Of a stretch of DNA of 64,000 bases, positions 50,652 through 59,359 are shown piece by piece. The notes below the pieces were generated by a model that had not been told where the DNA came from, did not search any database, and saw only the letters and a list, made by a program, of their open reading frames with translations. Origin of the DNA: CAXXOK01 sp963675655 (GTDB lineage: Bacteria; Bacillota; Clostridia; Christensenellales; Aristaeellaceae); the NCBI GenBank assembly GCA_963675655.1, contig OY776489.1, positions 3,162,001-3,226,000 of the forward strand, read 5' to 3'. A program made the translations under genes and the position numbers. Positions within the stretch are counted from its first letter, which is position 1, and each line of letters starts with the position of its first letter.

Positions 50652-51680
50652 CTATTTATGGTCTTGTTTGGGCAACTCACCGATGGTTTCGCCCTTGATC
50701 AACGTACAAGGTATTACCGTTATTTCCGGTATCGTTGTTTTGGGGCTCTCAATCAGCTGTACCAGCTTGCTGGCCGCTTCTGCGCCAATTCTGTGTGTAT
50801 CCTGCAACACGCTTGTCAGCCGTGGTTTCATCAGCTGCATCATAGGGATACCGTCATAACCGGCTATTGAGATATCCTGCGGTATTTGCAGCCCCATATC
50901 GGCAGCTGCTTCGTAAGCGCCTAGCGCAGCATAATCATCCGAAATCAGGATGCAGGTTGGCCGGTTTGGCAGTGATAACAATTTTTTCGTCGCTGCGAAT
51001 GCGGACGCCGGATCGTTATACTCGCAAGACTCAATGTATTCTTCAGGTACCGGAACCTGATAAAACTCCATTGTACGGTAGAAAGAGCCTAAACGCATGT
51101 CCGTTACGGCGCTTCTGGGGCCGTGAATATAAGCGATTTTGCGATGTCCCTTGGTAAAAATGTAATCTACTAATTGGCGTATACCTTCGACGTTGTTGGA
51201 CTGGATTCCCATACGGTTATTGAACAAGTGGTCTATGGTCACAATCGGCAGTTCGCTGTTAACAAGTTGTGTGACCTCCGTATCCAAAAAATCGATACAG
51301 GCAATACAAACGCCATCCACTTCGCGGTAATGGCAATGCTCCAGATACGTCATAGAGGTCTCGCCCATGTTATGGCTAATGAAAGTAACATCATAGCCGT
51401 GCCGCTCTGCCTCTTTTTTAAAATTCTCTAACACAAAGGAGAAAAAGGCGTGCGTAAGTCCGCTTTGTGTATCATCCACAAAGAGTACGCCAAGATTATA
51501 ACTTCGTTTTGTTTTTAAAGCGCGTGCATGCGCGTTGGGGTAATACCCCATCTCCTTGGCAACCTTTGTTACGGTTTCGCGCGTTGCTTCGCTGATATCC
51601 GTATATCCATTCAACGCCTTACTGACAGTTGATATGGACAATCCGCATTTTTTTGATAACTCTTTAATGGTCACAGCCAT
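50652..51680 (-). CDS. LacI-family transcriptional regulator
   Basis: 342 residues. The N-terminal helix-turn-helix TIKELSKKCGLSISTVSKALNG and hinge YYPNAHARALKTKRS are typical, followed by the sugar-binding domain (LGVLFVDDTQSGL to the C-terminus). It probably represses cellobiose phosphorylase and its own gene, with a sugar effector. AAGGA precedes the ATG. The promoter at 51751-51779 carries a CGTTTTCGT element related to the operator upstream of the GH94 gene. Confidence 0.93.
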   Translation of the reverse strand: MAVTIKELSKKCGLSISTVSKALNGYTDISEATRETVTKVAKEMGYYPNAHARALKTKRSYNLGVLFVDDTQSGLTHAFFSFVLENFKKEAERHGYDVTFISHNMGETSMTYLEHCHYREVDGVCIACIDFLDTEVTQLVNSELPIVTIDHLFNNRMGIQSNNVEGIRQLVDYIFTKGHRKIAYIHGPRSAVTDMRLGSFYRTMEFYQVPVPEEYIESCEYNDPASAFAATKKLLSLPNRPTCILISDDYAALGAYEAAADMGLQIPQDISIAGYDGIPMMQLMKPRLTSVLQDTHRIGAEAASKLVQLIESPKTTIPEITVIPCTLIKGETIGELPKQDHK

Positions 51681-51737
51681 GTCCTTATCGCCTGCCTGTC
51701 TGTTAAAATAAAAAGACTGCTATTTCAACACCTACAT

Positions 51738-51779
51738 CGTTTTCGTTATTAGATTATCGCGTATTGTATGAATTGTCAA
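51738..51779 (-). promoter_or_regulatory. lacI promoter with operator-like element
   Basis: Minus-strand TTGACA (51774-51779), 17-nt spacer, TAATCT (51751-51756). Just downstream CGTTTTCGT on the plus strand (51738-51746) matches the operator core of the GH94 gene, consistent with autoregulation. Confidence 0.6.
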
Positions 51780-51951
51780 GTCCTTTTCCAAAGATACTCC
51801 AACAATTGGACATCATTACGCCCTCTCCCGCTTTGCTATGAAGGTGATGTATAGCCGACAAAATACTCACATTCTGTTGGGTACCAGACTATTATATATG
51901 CAATTTGTATAAAAATACAATACCTTTTATGGAAAAGTGAAATTACACTGT

Positions 51952-51980
51952 TTGCCATTTCTATTTTCTCATGTTACAAT
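51952..51980 (+). promoter_or_regulatory. guaB promoter P1
   Basis: TTGCCA (51952-51957), 17-nt spacer, TACAAT (51975-51980). The inverted repeat at 52000-52015 would lie about 13 nt after its start site. Confidence 0.55.
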
Positions 51981-51999
51981 AGCAACCAGAACGAAAATC

Positions 52000-52015
52000 C
52001 ACGAAAACATTCGTG
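52000..52015 (+). promoter_or_regulatory. Operator-like inverted repeat upstream of guaB
   Basis: CACGAA-AACA-TTCGTG, a perfect 6-bp inverted repeat extended by AAATC/GATTT with a one-base bulge. It sits between the two guaB promoters. It could be a purine-repressor or LacI-family site. Confidence 0.55.
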
Positions 52016-52055
52016 ATTTCAGCAAATGAGGGCCGTTTTTGACATCATGTTTCCA

Positions 52056-52084
52056 TTGACAGCATCATAAATGGCTGATAGAAT
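52056..52084 (+). promoter_or_regulatory. guaB promoter P2
   Basis: TTGACA (52056-52061), 17-nt spacer, TAGAAT (52079-52084), 33 nt before the start codon. Confidence 0.8.
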
Positions 52085-52117
52085 AGCCGCAATACAGATA
52101 AGGAAAGGATGAGTAGG

Positions 52118-53584
52118 ATGTTGGAAGAAAACCTACGCTCGGGATTAACCTTTGACGATGTGTTGTTGGTGCCAGCGCTCAGCAGTACTTTGCCGCGTGA
52201 TGTGAACACATCCGTAGAACTGATGCCAGGCATCAAGCTGAATATTCCATTACTCTCCGCCGCCATGGATACTGTGACGGACGCACGTATGGCTATTGCC
52301 ATGGCGCGAGAAGGCGGTTTAGGAATCATCCACAAAAACATGACGATAGAAGAACAGGCAGCACAGGTGGATAAGGTGAAACGCAGTGAGCACGGCGTCA
52401 TCACCGATCCTTTTTTTCTATCTCCCGATCATCTTATTCGCGATGCCGAAGAGTTGATGGCGCGTTACCGCATCAGCGGTGTTCCGATTACGCGCGGCAA
52501 AAAGCTGGTAGGCATCCTCACCAACCGCGATCTTCGCTTTGAAACGGACGACAGCCGCCGAATTGAAGAGGTTATGACCTCGAAAAACCTGATCACCGCG
52601 CCGGTAGGTACCACGCTTGAAGAAGCTAAAAAGTTACTAGCTGCACATCGTATTGAAAAGCTTCCGATTGTAAACGATCAGTATGAGCTATGCGGCTTAA
52701 TTACCATTAAGGATATCGAAAAGACCACAAAATACCCCAATTCGGCTAAAGATCAAAACGGTCGCCTGCTTTGCGGTGCCGCCGTCGGTGTAACAACCGA
52801 TTGTCTGGAGCGCGTCGAAGCTTTGCGGAAAGCAAAGGTAGACGTCATTTCTATTGATACGGCGCATGCGCATAGCAAAGGCGCGCTAACGATGATGCGC
52901 GACATCCGTGCCGCTTATCCGGATTTGCCTGTCATCGCAGGCAATGTTGCCACCAAAGAAGCTACTCTCGCTTTAATCGAAGCAGGCGCAAGCTGCATCA
53001 AGGTTGGCATCGGCCCCGGCAGTATTTGTACCACCCGTATTGTATCTGGCATCGGCGTGCCGCAGATTACTGCAATTGCCGATTGTTCCAAAGAGGCGCA
53101 AAAGCATGGTATCACCGTGGTTGCAGACGGCGGTATCAAGTATTCCGGCGATATTCCCAAAGCAATTGCTGCCGGCAGCACCGCTGTAATGATTGGCAGT
53201 CTCTTTGCCGGTGTAGATGAAAGCCCGGGCGAAATGGAAATCTATCAGGGACGTAGCTTTAAAGTATATCGCGGCATGGGCAGCCTTGGTGCAATGCAGC
53301 AGGCGCACGGCAGCAGCGATCGCTATTTTCAGGAAAATGCGCCCAAACTGGTACCGGAGGGCGTTGAAGGTCGTGTCCCTTACAAGGGACCGTTAAGCGA
53401 TACGGTGTTCCAGTTGATTGGCGGTTTGCGCGCCGGTATGTTCTATTGCGGCACACCCAACATTGAGGATTTACGCGAACATGGGCAGTTCATCCGCATT
53501 ACAGGCGCAGGGCTGCAGGAAAGCCACCCCCACGACATCGCCATTACGAAGGAAAGCCCCAACTATTCCCGTCAGGGGCTGTAA
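52118..53584 (+). CDS. guaB: Inosine-5'-monophosphate dehydrogenase
   Basis: 488 residues, the same length as Bacillus GuaB when the ATG at 52118 is used; an ATG three codons earlier overlaps the AAGGAAAGG site. The catalytic cysteine is in GIGPGSICTTRIVSGIG; the flap has GSSDRYFQ and GVEGRVPYKGP; two CBS domains span about residues 95-205. It converts IMP to XMP with NAD+, the committed step of GMP synthesis. Two promoters and an inverted repeat precede it. Confidence 0.97.
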   Translation: MLEENLRSGLTFDDVLLVPALSSTLPRDVNTSVELMPGIKLNIPLLSAAMDTVTDARMAIAMAREGGLGIIHKNMTIEEQAAQVDKVKRSEHGVITDPFFLSPDHLIRDAEELMARYRISGVPITRGKKLVGILTNRDLRFETDDSRRIEEVMTSKNLITAPVGTTLEEAKKLLAAHRIEKLPIVNDQYELCGLITIKDIEKTTKYPNSAKDQNGRLLCGAAVGVTTDCLERVEALRKAKVDVISIDTAHAHSKGALTMMRDIRAAYPDLPVIAGNVATKEATLALIEAGASCIKVGIGPGSICTTRIVSGIGVPQITAIADCSKEAQKHGITVVADGGIKYSGDIPKAIAAGSTAVMIGSLFAGVDESPGEMEIYQGRSFKVYRGMGSLGAMQQAHGSSDRYFQENAPKLVPEGVEGRVPYKGPLSDTVFQLIGGLRAGMFYCGTPNIEDLREHGQFIRITGAGLQESHPHDIAITKESPNYSRQGL

Positions 53585-53614
53585 TATCGGCCAATACAAT
53601 GCTCGTTTTGCAGT

Positions 53615-53648
53615 AAAACGCCCGCTGGTTTCAGCCAGCGGGCGTTTT
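53615..53648. terminator. Bidirectional terminator after guaB
   Basis: Stem AAAACGCCCGCTGG (53615-53628) with CCAGCGGGCGTTTT (53635-53648), 6-nt loop, A-run and T-run on both sides. Confidence 0.92.
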
Positions 53649-53651
53649 CTC

Positions 53652-54818
53652 TTATTCTTTTGCTTTCAGCTTTATCTTCTTCAAATTGATTGTTCGCTTA
53701 GGTGGTTCATTCTTAACGCCGCGCGATATTTCATCTGCCTCCAGCACAACCTTCAGCAGGTTCAGCAAAACCGGTCCGATAATTAAGCCCAGCACACCAA
53801 CAAGCTGGAACCCGGCAAACATCGCCATCATCGTTGCCAATGGATATAGCCCCAAGTTAGCACCGACGATTCGCGGTTCAAAAATCTGCCTGATGACAAC
53901 CGTGCCAATATAGGTGCCTAGCAGGAATATCCCTGTGGGGATGTGCCCCAAAATCAATTCAAACGCACCCCACGGTAATAGGAATAATCCGGCGCCAATC
54001 ACAGGCAGTGCATCCGCCAGACCAATGAGAACCCCCATCAGCAAACCGTATTGAATGCCGTAAATCACAAAAGCCAGCGTAAGGAATGTCATGATAATCA
54101 ACGATACGGTCAACTGGCTCTTGATCTGACCAAACAACGATTTGAAAAGATTGTTTTTAACCAACAACCCGTGCTTTTGCATGTTCTGCGGAAAAGTACG
54201 TTTTAAAAACGTGGTAATACGCTCCCGATCCGCTGTGAAATAAAACGTTCCCATAATGGTCAATACCACGCTTAACAAAACACCCGGTATGGACGTCGCG
54301 GCATTGACCGCGCCGCTGGTCAGCGCTGCGGATACATTGCCTGCCGCACCCAACGCCGCATCGCTAAGCGATGAAAGCGCCTTGTTGATAATATCGATTG
54401 TCGATGCGGGCAGAACATTGGAGTACTGTTGATATAGATCGCGCACATAAGGGAAAACCGTGTTGGAAATCCAATCCACAAATTCCGGTGCCGATCGCAC
54501 CAGCGCAATAAATTCGTGGAATAACCGGTTAAACAGAAATACGAAGCCAACCCCTAATACGCCAAAAAGCAGCAACATTCCAATGAGCGTTACCAGCCAA
54601 CGCGGAATGTGAAGTCGTGCCAGTTTTGTCTGGCACAAGCGGATTAGTGGTAGTAGCATCATTGAAAACAGTAGCGCCAGAATAAACGGCCAGCAAAGCG
54701 GCACAATTAAAATAAACAGCCATGTGAGCAACAACGTAAACGCAATCAGTAAACCCTTGCGAGGTAATCCGTTTGCGTGCTCATTCCAATTTTTCATTCG
54801 TTCAATCAGGGTTGTCAA
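53652..54818 (-). CDS. AI-2E/YtvI-like membrane permease
   Basis: 388 residues with about seven to eight transmembrane helices. FTADRERITTFLKRTFP, GLADALPVIGAGLFLLPWG and RQIFEPRIVGANLGLYPLATM are typical of the AI-2E transporter superfamily, and the length and pattern are closest to YtvI, a sporulation-associated member in Bacillus. Substrate unknown. The start is TTG at 54818 with GGAGG 9 nt upstream; the next in-frame ATG at 54797 has no RBS. Confidence 0.85.
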   Translation of the reverse strand: MTTLIERMKNWNEHANGLPRKGLLIAFTLLLTWLFILIVPLCWPFILALLFSMMLLPLIRLCQTKLARLHIPRWLVTLIGMLLLFGVLGVGFVFLFNRLFHEFIALVRSAPEFVDWISNTVFPYVRDLYQQYSNVLPASTIDIINKALSSLSDAALGAAGNVSAALTSGAVNAATSIPGVLLSVVLTIMGTFYFTADRERITTFLKRTFPQNMQKHGLLVKNNLFKSLFGQIKSQLTVSLIIMTFLTLAFVIYGIQYGLLMGVLIGLADALPVIGAGLFLLPWGAFELILGHIPTGIFLLGTYIGTVVIRQIFEPRIVGANLGLYPLATMMAMFAGFQLVGVLGLIIGPVLLNLLKVVLEADEISRGVKNEPPKRTINLKKIKLKAKE

Positions 54819-54904
54819 CCTCCATCGCCTCCATACATTTCATCAGGCTTACATAAGACTATGTGCTTGGGAGTCGAGTGGGTTGCGCAAATAGTATGGT
54901 TTAC

Positions 54905-56161
54905 TCAACCATCTGCGGGAATAATAGTAATCTGCACTTCACCGTCATTGTCCGCTTCCAGCGTATCATCAACAGTGGTTTCCGCCGACGCTGTATCCCC
55001 GCCTTCAGCCGATGCTACCTCGGCTTCATGCAACGCTATGCGCCGTTCATATTCCGCTTCGGTAATGACCCCTCTATCCAGGTTGGCTTTATCTATCTCC
55101 GCCTTGCGCTTTACCGGCGTGCAGCTTGGGCAAGCGGTTAAATCAGCATAGATGCCGGTATCCAGCTCACTATACTTAAAGGCGGTCATCGGCGTATACT
55201 TGCTTTTTACAGAAGCGCAATCGGCATACGCATGGTAATTCTGTCCGCCATCCGGGTTGTAATACAGCAGCGTGTCATCGTCAGGGTAAGGCAGTTCACG
55301 GCCGCCATCGTCCCAAATGATGATTTTCGTGTTTCTTTTCAGATTGTCCCATAACCATTCCTGATCCAAACCGTCCTCATTCGGCAGGCGTGCAACACGA
55401 ATGCAGCCATGGCTTGCTTTTTGCCCCAACTGCGTCTCCCATTTGGTATAGCGGCGTGTGCCGTCGGCAAGAATCGTGCAGGGTACTTCGTGCATTTTAT
55501 CGCCATTATTAAAGCGGATCGCCATGTCGCAGTACATACCCTCACTGTCAAACCCACCGCTCCAGCTAATGGCCAGGTATTCACCAGCGGCCGTTTCGTT
55601 GTAAGGCTGTTTATCATTAGGCAATCCCGTGGAAACTGCACAGGCGCTAAAAAATTTGCCGTCGATGAACACATACAGTTTTTGCGTTAATTTATCTACC
55701 ACAACGCCGTAATGCTCGTTAGGCGTTACGGTTTTGAGCAATTTCGTTTTTACATAACCGCGGATGATGCGGTTATAATAATCAAGTCCTTCAATCAGCG
55801 TCCAGCCGTCTTTGTCCTCACCTAACACATGTACGGCGGCCGATGCGCCATTGATGAACCCGCCCAGCTTATCGTCGTTTACTTTATCGCCGCCAGGCGC
55901 GGTAAGCGGGTATACACTCTCCGTTTCCTTTACATCCAGCACCGTAATCGGCTGCATCAGTAAATCCCAAACGGCTTCGGTATCGGTGATATCATAAGTA
56001 AAATCATCACCGAACCATTTTTCACCGGTATCAAAACCTTCCAGCCATTCGGCAACGGTTTTGGCGGAGCTCTGCGACGTGGGAACAAATACAAGCCCCA
56101 GCAATAGAATCGTCGTCATGAGCAGGGGGATGATACTTTTGCGGATGGCCCTAACCTTCAT
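54905..56161 (-). CDS. L,D-transpeptidase (YkuD family), exported
   Basis: 418 residues from the ATG at 56161, with AAGGAGGAG upstream. A signal/anchor helix (IIPLLMTTILLLGLVFVP) is followed by an SH3-like region (about residues 70-145), then the YkuD domain with YGVVVDKLTQKLYVFIDGK and the catalytic KASHGCIRVARL (Cys nucleophile). An Ada-like or metal-binding tail comes later (YNPDGGQNYHAYADCASVK, then LTACPSCTPVKRK), followed by an acidic C-terminus. It cross-links peptidoglycan stems or attaches proteins outside the membrane. Confidence 0.93.
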   Translation of the reverse strand: MKVRAIRKSIIPLLMTTILLLGLVFVPTSQSSAKTVAEWLEGFDTGEKWFGDDFTYDITDTEAVWDLLMQPITVLDVKETESVYPLTAPGGDKVNDDKLGGFINGASAAVHVLGEDKDGWTLIEGLDYYNRIIRGYVKTKLLKTVTPNEHYGVVVDKLTQKLYVFIDGKFFSACAVSTGLPNDKQPYNETAAGEYLAISWSGGFDSEGMYCDMAIRFNNGDKMHEVPCTILADGTRRYTKWETQLGQKASHGCIRVARLPNEDGLDQEWLWDNLKRNTKIIIWDDGGRELPYPDDDTLLYYNPDGGQNYHAYADCASVKSKYTPMTAFKYSELDTGIYADLTACPSCTPVKRKAEIDKANLDRGVITEAEYERRIALHEAEVASAEGGDTASAETTVDDTLEADNDGEVQITIIPADG

Positions 56162-56179
56162 GGTCTCCTCCTTGTCTTT

Positions 56180-56198
56180 CACCTGAAAATTACAGGTG
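56180..56198 (-). promoter_or_regulatory. Leader inverted repeat before the L,D-transpeptidase gene
   Basis: CACCTG/CAGGTG with a 7-nt spacer, directly upstream of the ribosome binding site. It could be a small hairpin affecting translation or a DNA operator. Confidence 0.45.
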
Positions 56199-56240
56199 TT
56201 GGGACGTCTTAGCTCATAGGGCTGTGAATAATGGATAAAG

Positions 56241-56274
56241 CGCCGAACGGCACTGCCTGGGCTGCCGTCCGGCG
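56241..56274 (-). terminator. Hairpin after the acyl-CoA synthetase gene
   Basis: CGCCGAACGGCA with TGCCGTCCGGCG, 12 bp with one mismatch, 10-nt loop. On the minus strand it is followed by CTTTATCC, a weak T-tract. Confidence 0.65.
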
Positions 56275-56281
56275 TTGCTTG

Positions 56282-57970
56282 TTATTGTTTTTGCTGATCT
56301 TTTTCGCGCAGCTCCACACGGCGGATTTTTCCGCTGATAGTCTTGGGTAGTTCGCTGACGAATTCAATCACACGCGGGTACTTATAAGGTGCGGTAATCT
56401 GCTTCACATGCTCCTGCAGCGCTTTTTTCAGCTCTTCGCTGGCGGTGAAACCAGGTTTGAGCACGATGGTCGCTTTAACCACTTGCCCACGCAGCCCCTG
56501 CGGATCCGGCGTTGCGGTAATAGCGGTCTCCAGTACTGCCGGGTGCTCCAACAGTGCGCTTTCCACCTCAAATGGCCCGATCCGGTAACCGCTGGACTTG
56601 ATTACATCATCCGAACGGCCTACATACCAGTAGTAACCCCACTCATCGCGCCACGCGGTATCGCCGGTATGGTAAATTCCGTTGTCCCACACAGTTTTGG
56701 TGAGCGTCGGATTTTCATAATAGCCGGTAAACATGCCAATTGGCAGTGCGTCATCGCTGGTACGTACCACAATCTCGCCGGTAACGCCTGCCGGGCAGGA
56801 ATTGCCGTCATCGTCGATAATATCCACATCGAAGATCGGGCTGGGTTTCCCCATGCTGCCGGGGCACACCTTCATAAACGGGAAAGTCGCCAGTGTTACT
56901 ACCAGTTCAGTCTGGCCAAACCCTTCTAAAAGAGGTATCCCCGTGCGTTTGATCCATTCAGCCGCCATGTCCGGGTTCAGGGGTTCGCCAGCCACCGCGC
57001 AATGCTTAAGGGCGCTCATGTCATACCCTGCAAAATTCTCTTGTAGAATATAGCGGTACATCGTCGGCGGTGCGCAGAAGGATGTAACGTGATACTTGCT
57101 CATCATGTGTAGAATATCTTTGGGAATAAAGCGTTCAAAGTCATACACAAACACGGCGCTTCCGGTTAACCACTGTCCATACAGCTTGCCCCAAACACTC
57201 TTTGCCCATCCGGTTTCACTGATGGTAAAGTGCAGCCCTCCATCGATACACTGCTGCCAGAACAGGCTGGTAACGATATGACCCAGCGGGTAATAGTAAT
57301 CGTGCGTTACCATCTTCGGCATGCCCGTCGTGCCGCTGGTAAAATATAAAAGCATGGAGTCATGATTCTGGGGGTAAGCGTCTCCCTCCGGCTTCGCCCA
57401 CTCGGCAGATGCCATGGGCATTTCCTTTTCGTAGCTATGGAATCCGGCGCGCTCACCTTTAAGTACCATCAGCGTATCCAGCGTCGGGCATTTTTCACGC
57501 GCCGCTTCGGATGCTTCCAGAACTGCATCATCTTTATGGCTGATGATCGCCATTTTTATACCCGCTGCATTCACGCGGTAAACAATATCTTTTTCCGTCA
57601 GCAAATGTGTTGCAGGCACTGCAATGGCGCCGATTTTGTGTAAAGCCATGATCACAGGCCAAAACTGCAGGTGGCGACGCAAAATCAACATGACTTTATC
57701 GCCCTTGCGAATCCCGAGGGAATAAAGCAGGTTGGCGGCTCTGTCGCTCTCTTCCTTGAGCATTCCAAAGGTATAGTTTACATAACCCCCGTTTTCATCC
57801 GTCCACAATACGGCAGTACGGTCCGGCTCTTCAGCGGCGATAGCGTCGGCTACATCGTAGGCAAAGTTAAACGTCGCAGGCCGGGTAATACGGAAGCGTT
57901 TGTTAAAATCATCATAGGTCGCATATTGTACCGGGCAATCCAAGTATTGCAGGTAGGGCGGTTTCATCAT
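56282..57970 (-). CDS. AMP-dependent acyl-CoA synthetase (medium-chain/acetyl-CoA synthetase-like)
   Basis: 562 residues from the ATG at 57970, preceded by AAAGGAAGG and overlapping the regulator stop (ATGA). The P-loop is LLYFTSGTTGMPKMV, the adenylate-binding motif is LLEGFGQTE, and the C-terminal catalytic lysine is in LPKTISGKIRRVELRE. ISETGWAKSVWGKLYGQW resembles ACSM-type medium-chain acyl-CoA synthetases. It activates a carboxylic acid to acyl-CoA through acyl-AMP; substrate unproven. The paired XRE-cupin gene probably regulates it. Confidence 0.9.
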   Translation of the reverse strand: MMKPPYLQYLDCPVQYATYDDFNKRFRITRPATFNFAYDVADAIAAEEPDRTAVLWTDENGGYVNYTFGMLKEESDRAANLLYSLGIRKGDKVMLILRRHLQFWPVIMALHKIGAIAVPATHLLTEKDIVYRVNAAGIKMAIISHKDDAVLEASEAAREKCPTLDTLMVLKGERAGFHSYEKEMPMASAEWAKPEGDAYPQNHDSMLLYFTSGTTGMPKMVTHDYYYPLGHIVTSLFWQQCIDGGLHFTISETGWAKSVWGKLYGQWLTGSAVFVYDFERFIPKDILHMMSKYHVTSFCAPPTMYRYILQENFAGYDMSALKHCAVAGEPLNPDMAAEWIKRTGIPLLEGFGQTELVVTLATFPFMKVCPGSMGKPSPIFDVDIIDDDGNSCPAGVTGEIVVRTSDDALPIGMFTGYYENPTLTKTVWDNGIYHTGDTAWRDEWGYYWYVGRSDDVIKSSGYRIGPFEVESALLEHPAVLETAITATPDPQGLRGQVVKATIVLKPGFTASEELKKALQEHVKQITAPYKYPRVIEFVSELPKTISGKIRRVELREKDQQKQ

Positions 57971-58545
57971 GCTTTGGCACCTTCCTTTACAACAACGGCA
58001 ATAAAGCGGCAATCGCCCTCCAGCGCATACATCACATGCGGAAGGGAGCTGTCGTAATAAAGGCTGTCGCCTGCTTTCAGGTATAACTCGTTACCGCCCA
58101 GCACAATTTTCAATTGGCCTTCCAGCACATAGTCAAATTCCTGTCCCTCATGGCTGTGCGCCTGCTTTTCTGCGCCCAGTTCGTCCGGTGAAACAGTGAC
58201 GATAAAAGGCTCTGCCAGCTTATCGCGGAAGTTATATGCCAAATGGTGGTATTCATACTGATCCCTGCGGTTGAACTTTAAACCCTGACCGCTGCGGGTG
58301 AGAACATAGCCATGCAATTTAGGGCTTTCTCCGGTGAGTAAATCACTAATATCTACACCAAGTGCCTCTGCTATATTAAACAGATGCGAGAAGCTAAAGT
58401 CGCTCGTACCGGTCTCGTAAGCCTTATATTCGTTCAGGCTGATGCCAGTTTTTTGCGCAACTTGTTCAGGCGTTAAGCCCGCAATATCCCGCAGGTCTTT
58501 AATTCGTAAGGCAATCAGTTTTAATTGCTCCGTATTGTCTGCCAT
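57967..58545 (-). CDS. XRE-family regulator with cupin domain
   Basis: 192 residues from the ATG at 58545, preceded by AAGGAGG. The N-terminal helix-turn-helix is LRDIAGLTPEQVAQKTGISL, and the C-terminal cupin (about residues 105-190) has AHSHEGQEFDYVLEG and LPHVMYALEGD. Cupin-linked XRE regulators sense small molecules and often control an adjacent AMP-dependent ligase, as here. It overlaps that gene by 4 nt. Confidence 0.92.
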   Translation of the reverse strand: MADNTEQLKLIALRIKDLRDIAGLTPEQVAQKTGISLNEYKAYETGTSDFSFSHLFNIAEALGVDISDLLTGESPKLHGYVLTRSGQGLKFNRRDQYEYHHLAYNFRDKLAEPFIVTVSPDELGAEKQAHSHEGQEFDYVLEGQLKIVLGGNELYLKAGDSLYYDSSLPHVMYALEGDCRFIAVVVKEGAKA

Positions 58546-58601
58546 CCGGGTCGCCTCCTTAGTCCATTTCACCGCTTGGCTATACAAGCCATAGCGCATG
58601 T

Positions 58602-58633
58602 AGCATACCATGGGAAACCTTGTAATGTCAAGG
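58602..58633 (-). promoter_or_regulatory. Promoter and operator of the XRE-cupin/acyl-CoA synthetase operon
   Basis: Minus-strand TTGACA (58626-58631), 18-nt spacer, TATGCT (58602-58607). The -35 lies in an inverted repeat CCTTG/CAAGG (58618-58633); a second repeat GCTAT/ATAGC lies at 58578-58595. Both suit autoregulation by the XRE protein. Confidence 0.65.
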
Positions 58634-59359
58634 TAATCAGCCCCGCCCGCCCTCCTGATAGCAATGTGTTTTGAAGCAATATGCAGCCCATAAAGCAGAC
58701 ATTAACGCTAGAATTATCATCATCATTTTACGTATGTTTCATTCCCCCCGGTTGATACCCGCATGCTGCAGCCACCTCTATGCTGCTACGGATGTTTTCC
58801 ATCTGTTCCACATTATGGTATTTGTTGATTTTGCTACGTTTCCAGCCCTTTTCGTGCTTGACGCACAAGGATAAAAACAGTACAATTATAACAATTGATC
58901 ATTTGAGATACGCACGTTTCTCTATGATCTCAGCACGCAAAGGCGCGTGCTAAACCGAATGGATGAGATTCCGCCCTAAAACAAGCGGTTTCCCCCCATT
59001 CGCTTTTGGAATATGCAAGCCTGTGCAAACACTTATCATAGGTAAAAAGCATATCGCAAAAACAAAAACCACAGCCGCTATACACAAAGCCGTTGCTCCT
59101 GCCGGTTTATAAGCCGGCAGAACGGCATGTGCAAGCGGCTATCTTCCAGCCATCAACGGCAACTGTGCATCGTCAAATAAGATAACACCATCCTTTCCGT
59201 TGTAGCAGATGGATGCATTTACCGGGCAACGAATCTACGACATCCAATGTAAACGCCTTACTCCACCATTCTTATCGTATGAAGGCTTACTCGCATTGCC
59301 AAAACCGTCTTACTCATTTTTTACAGCGGTATGATCAACCCGCAAGGAGGATGACCCCC
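58634..59359 (+). other. Long intergenic region with hairpins, no clear gene
   Basis: About 725 bases before the pilus-like operon. It holds an extended -10 on the minus strand (TGTTATAAT at about 58885-58893), hairpins AGCACGC/GCGTGCT (58932-58951) and CTGCCGG/CCGGCAG (59099-59120), and only short open frames without good ribosome binding sites. A 29-codon minus-strand frame starting with three Met near 58728 is hydrophobic but unsupported. The operon promoter was not identified. Confidence 0.4.

Noticed and set aside
58671..58874. 67-codon plus-strand open frame upstream of the pilus-like operon
   Set aside because: No ribosome binding site and no recognisable features; it lies in a region of poor coding character.
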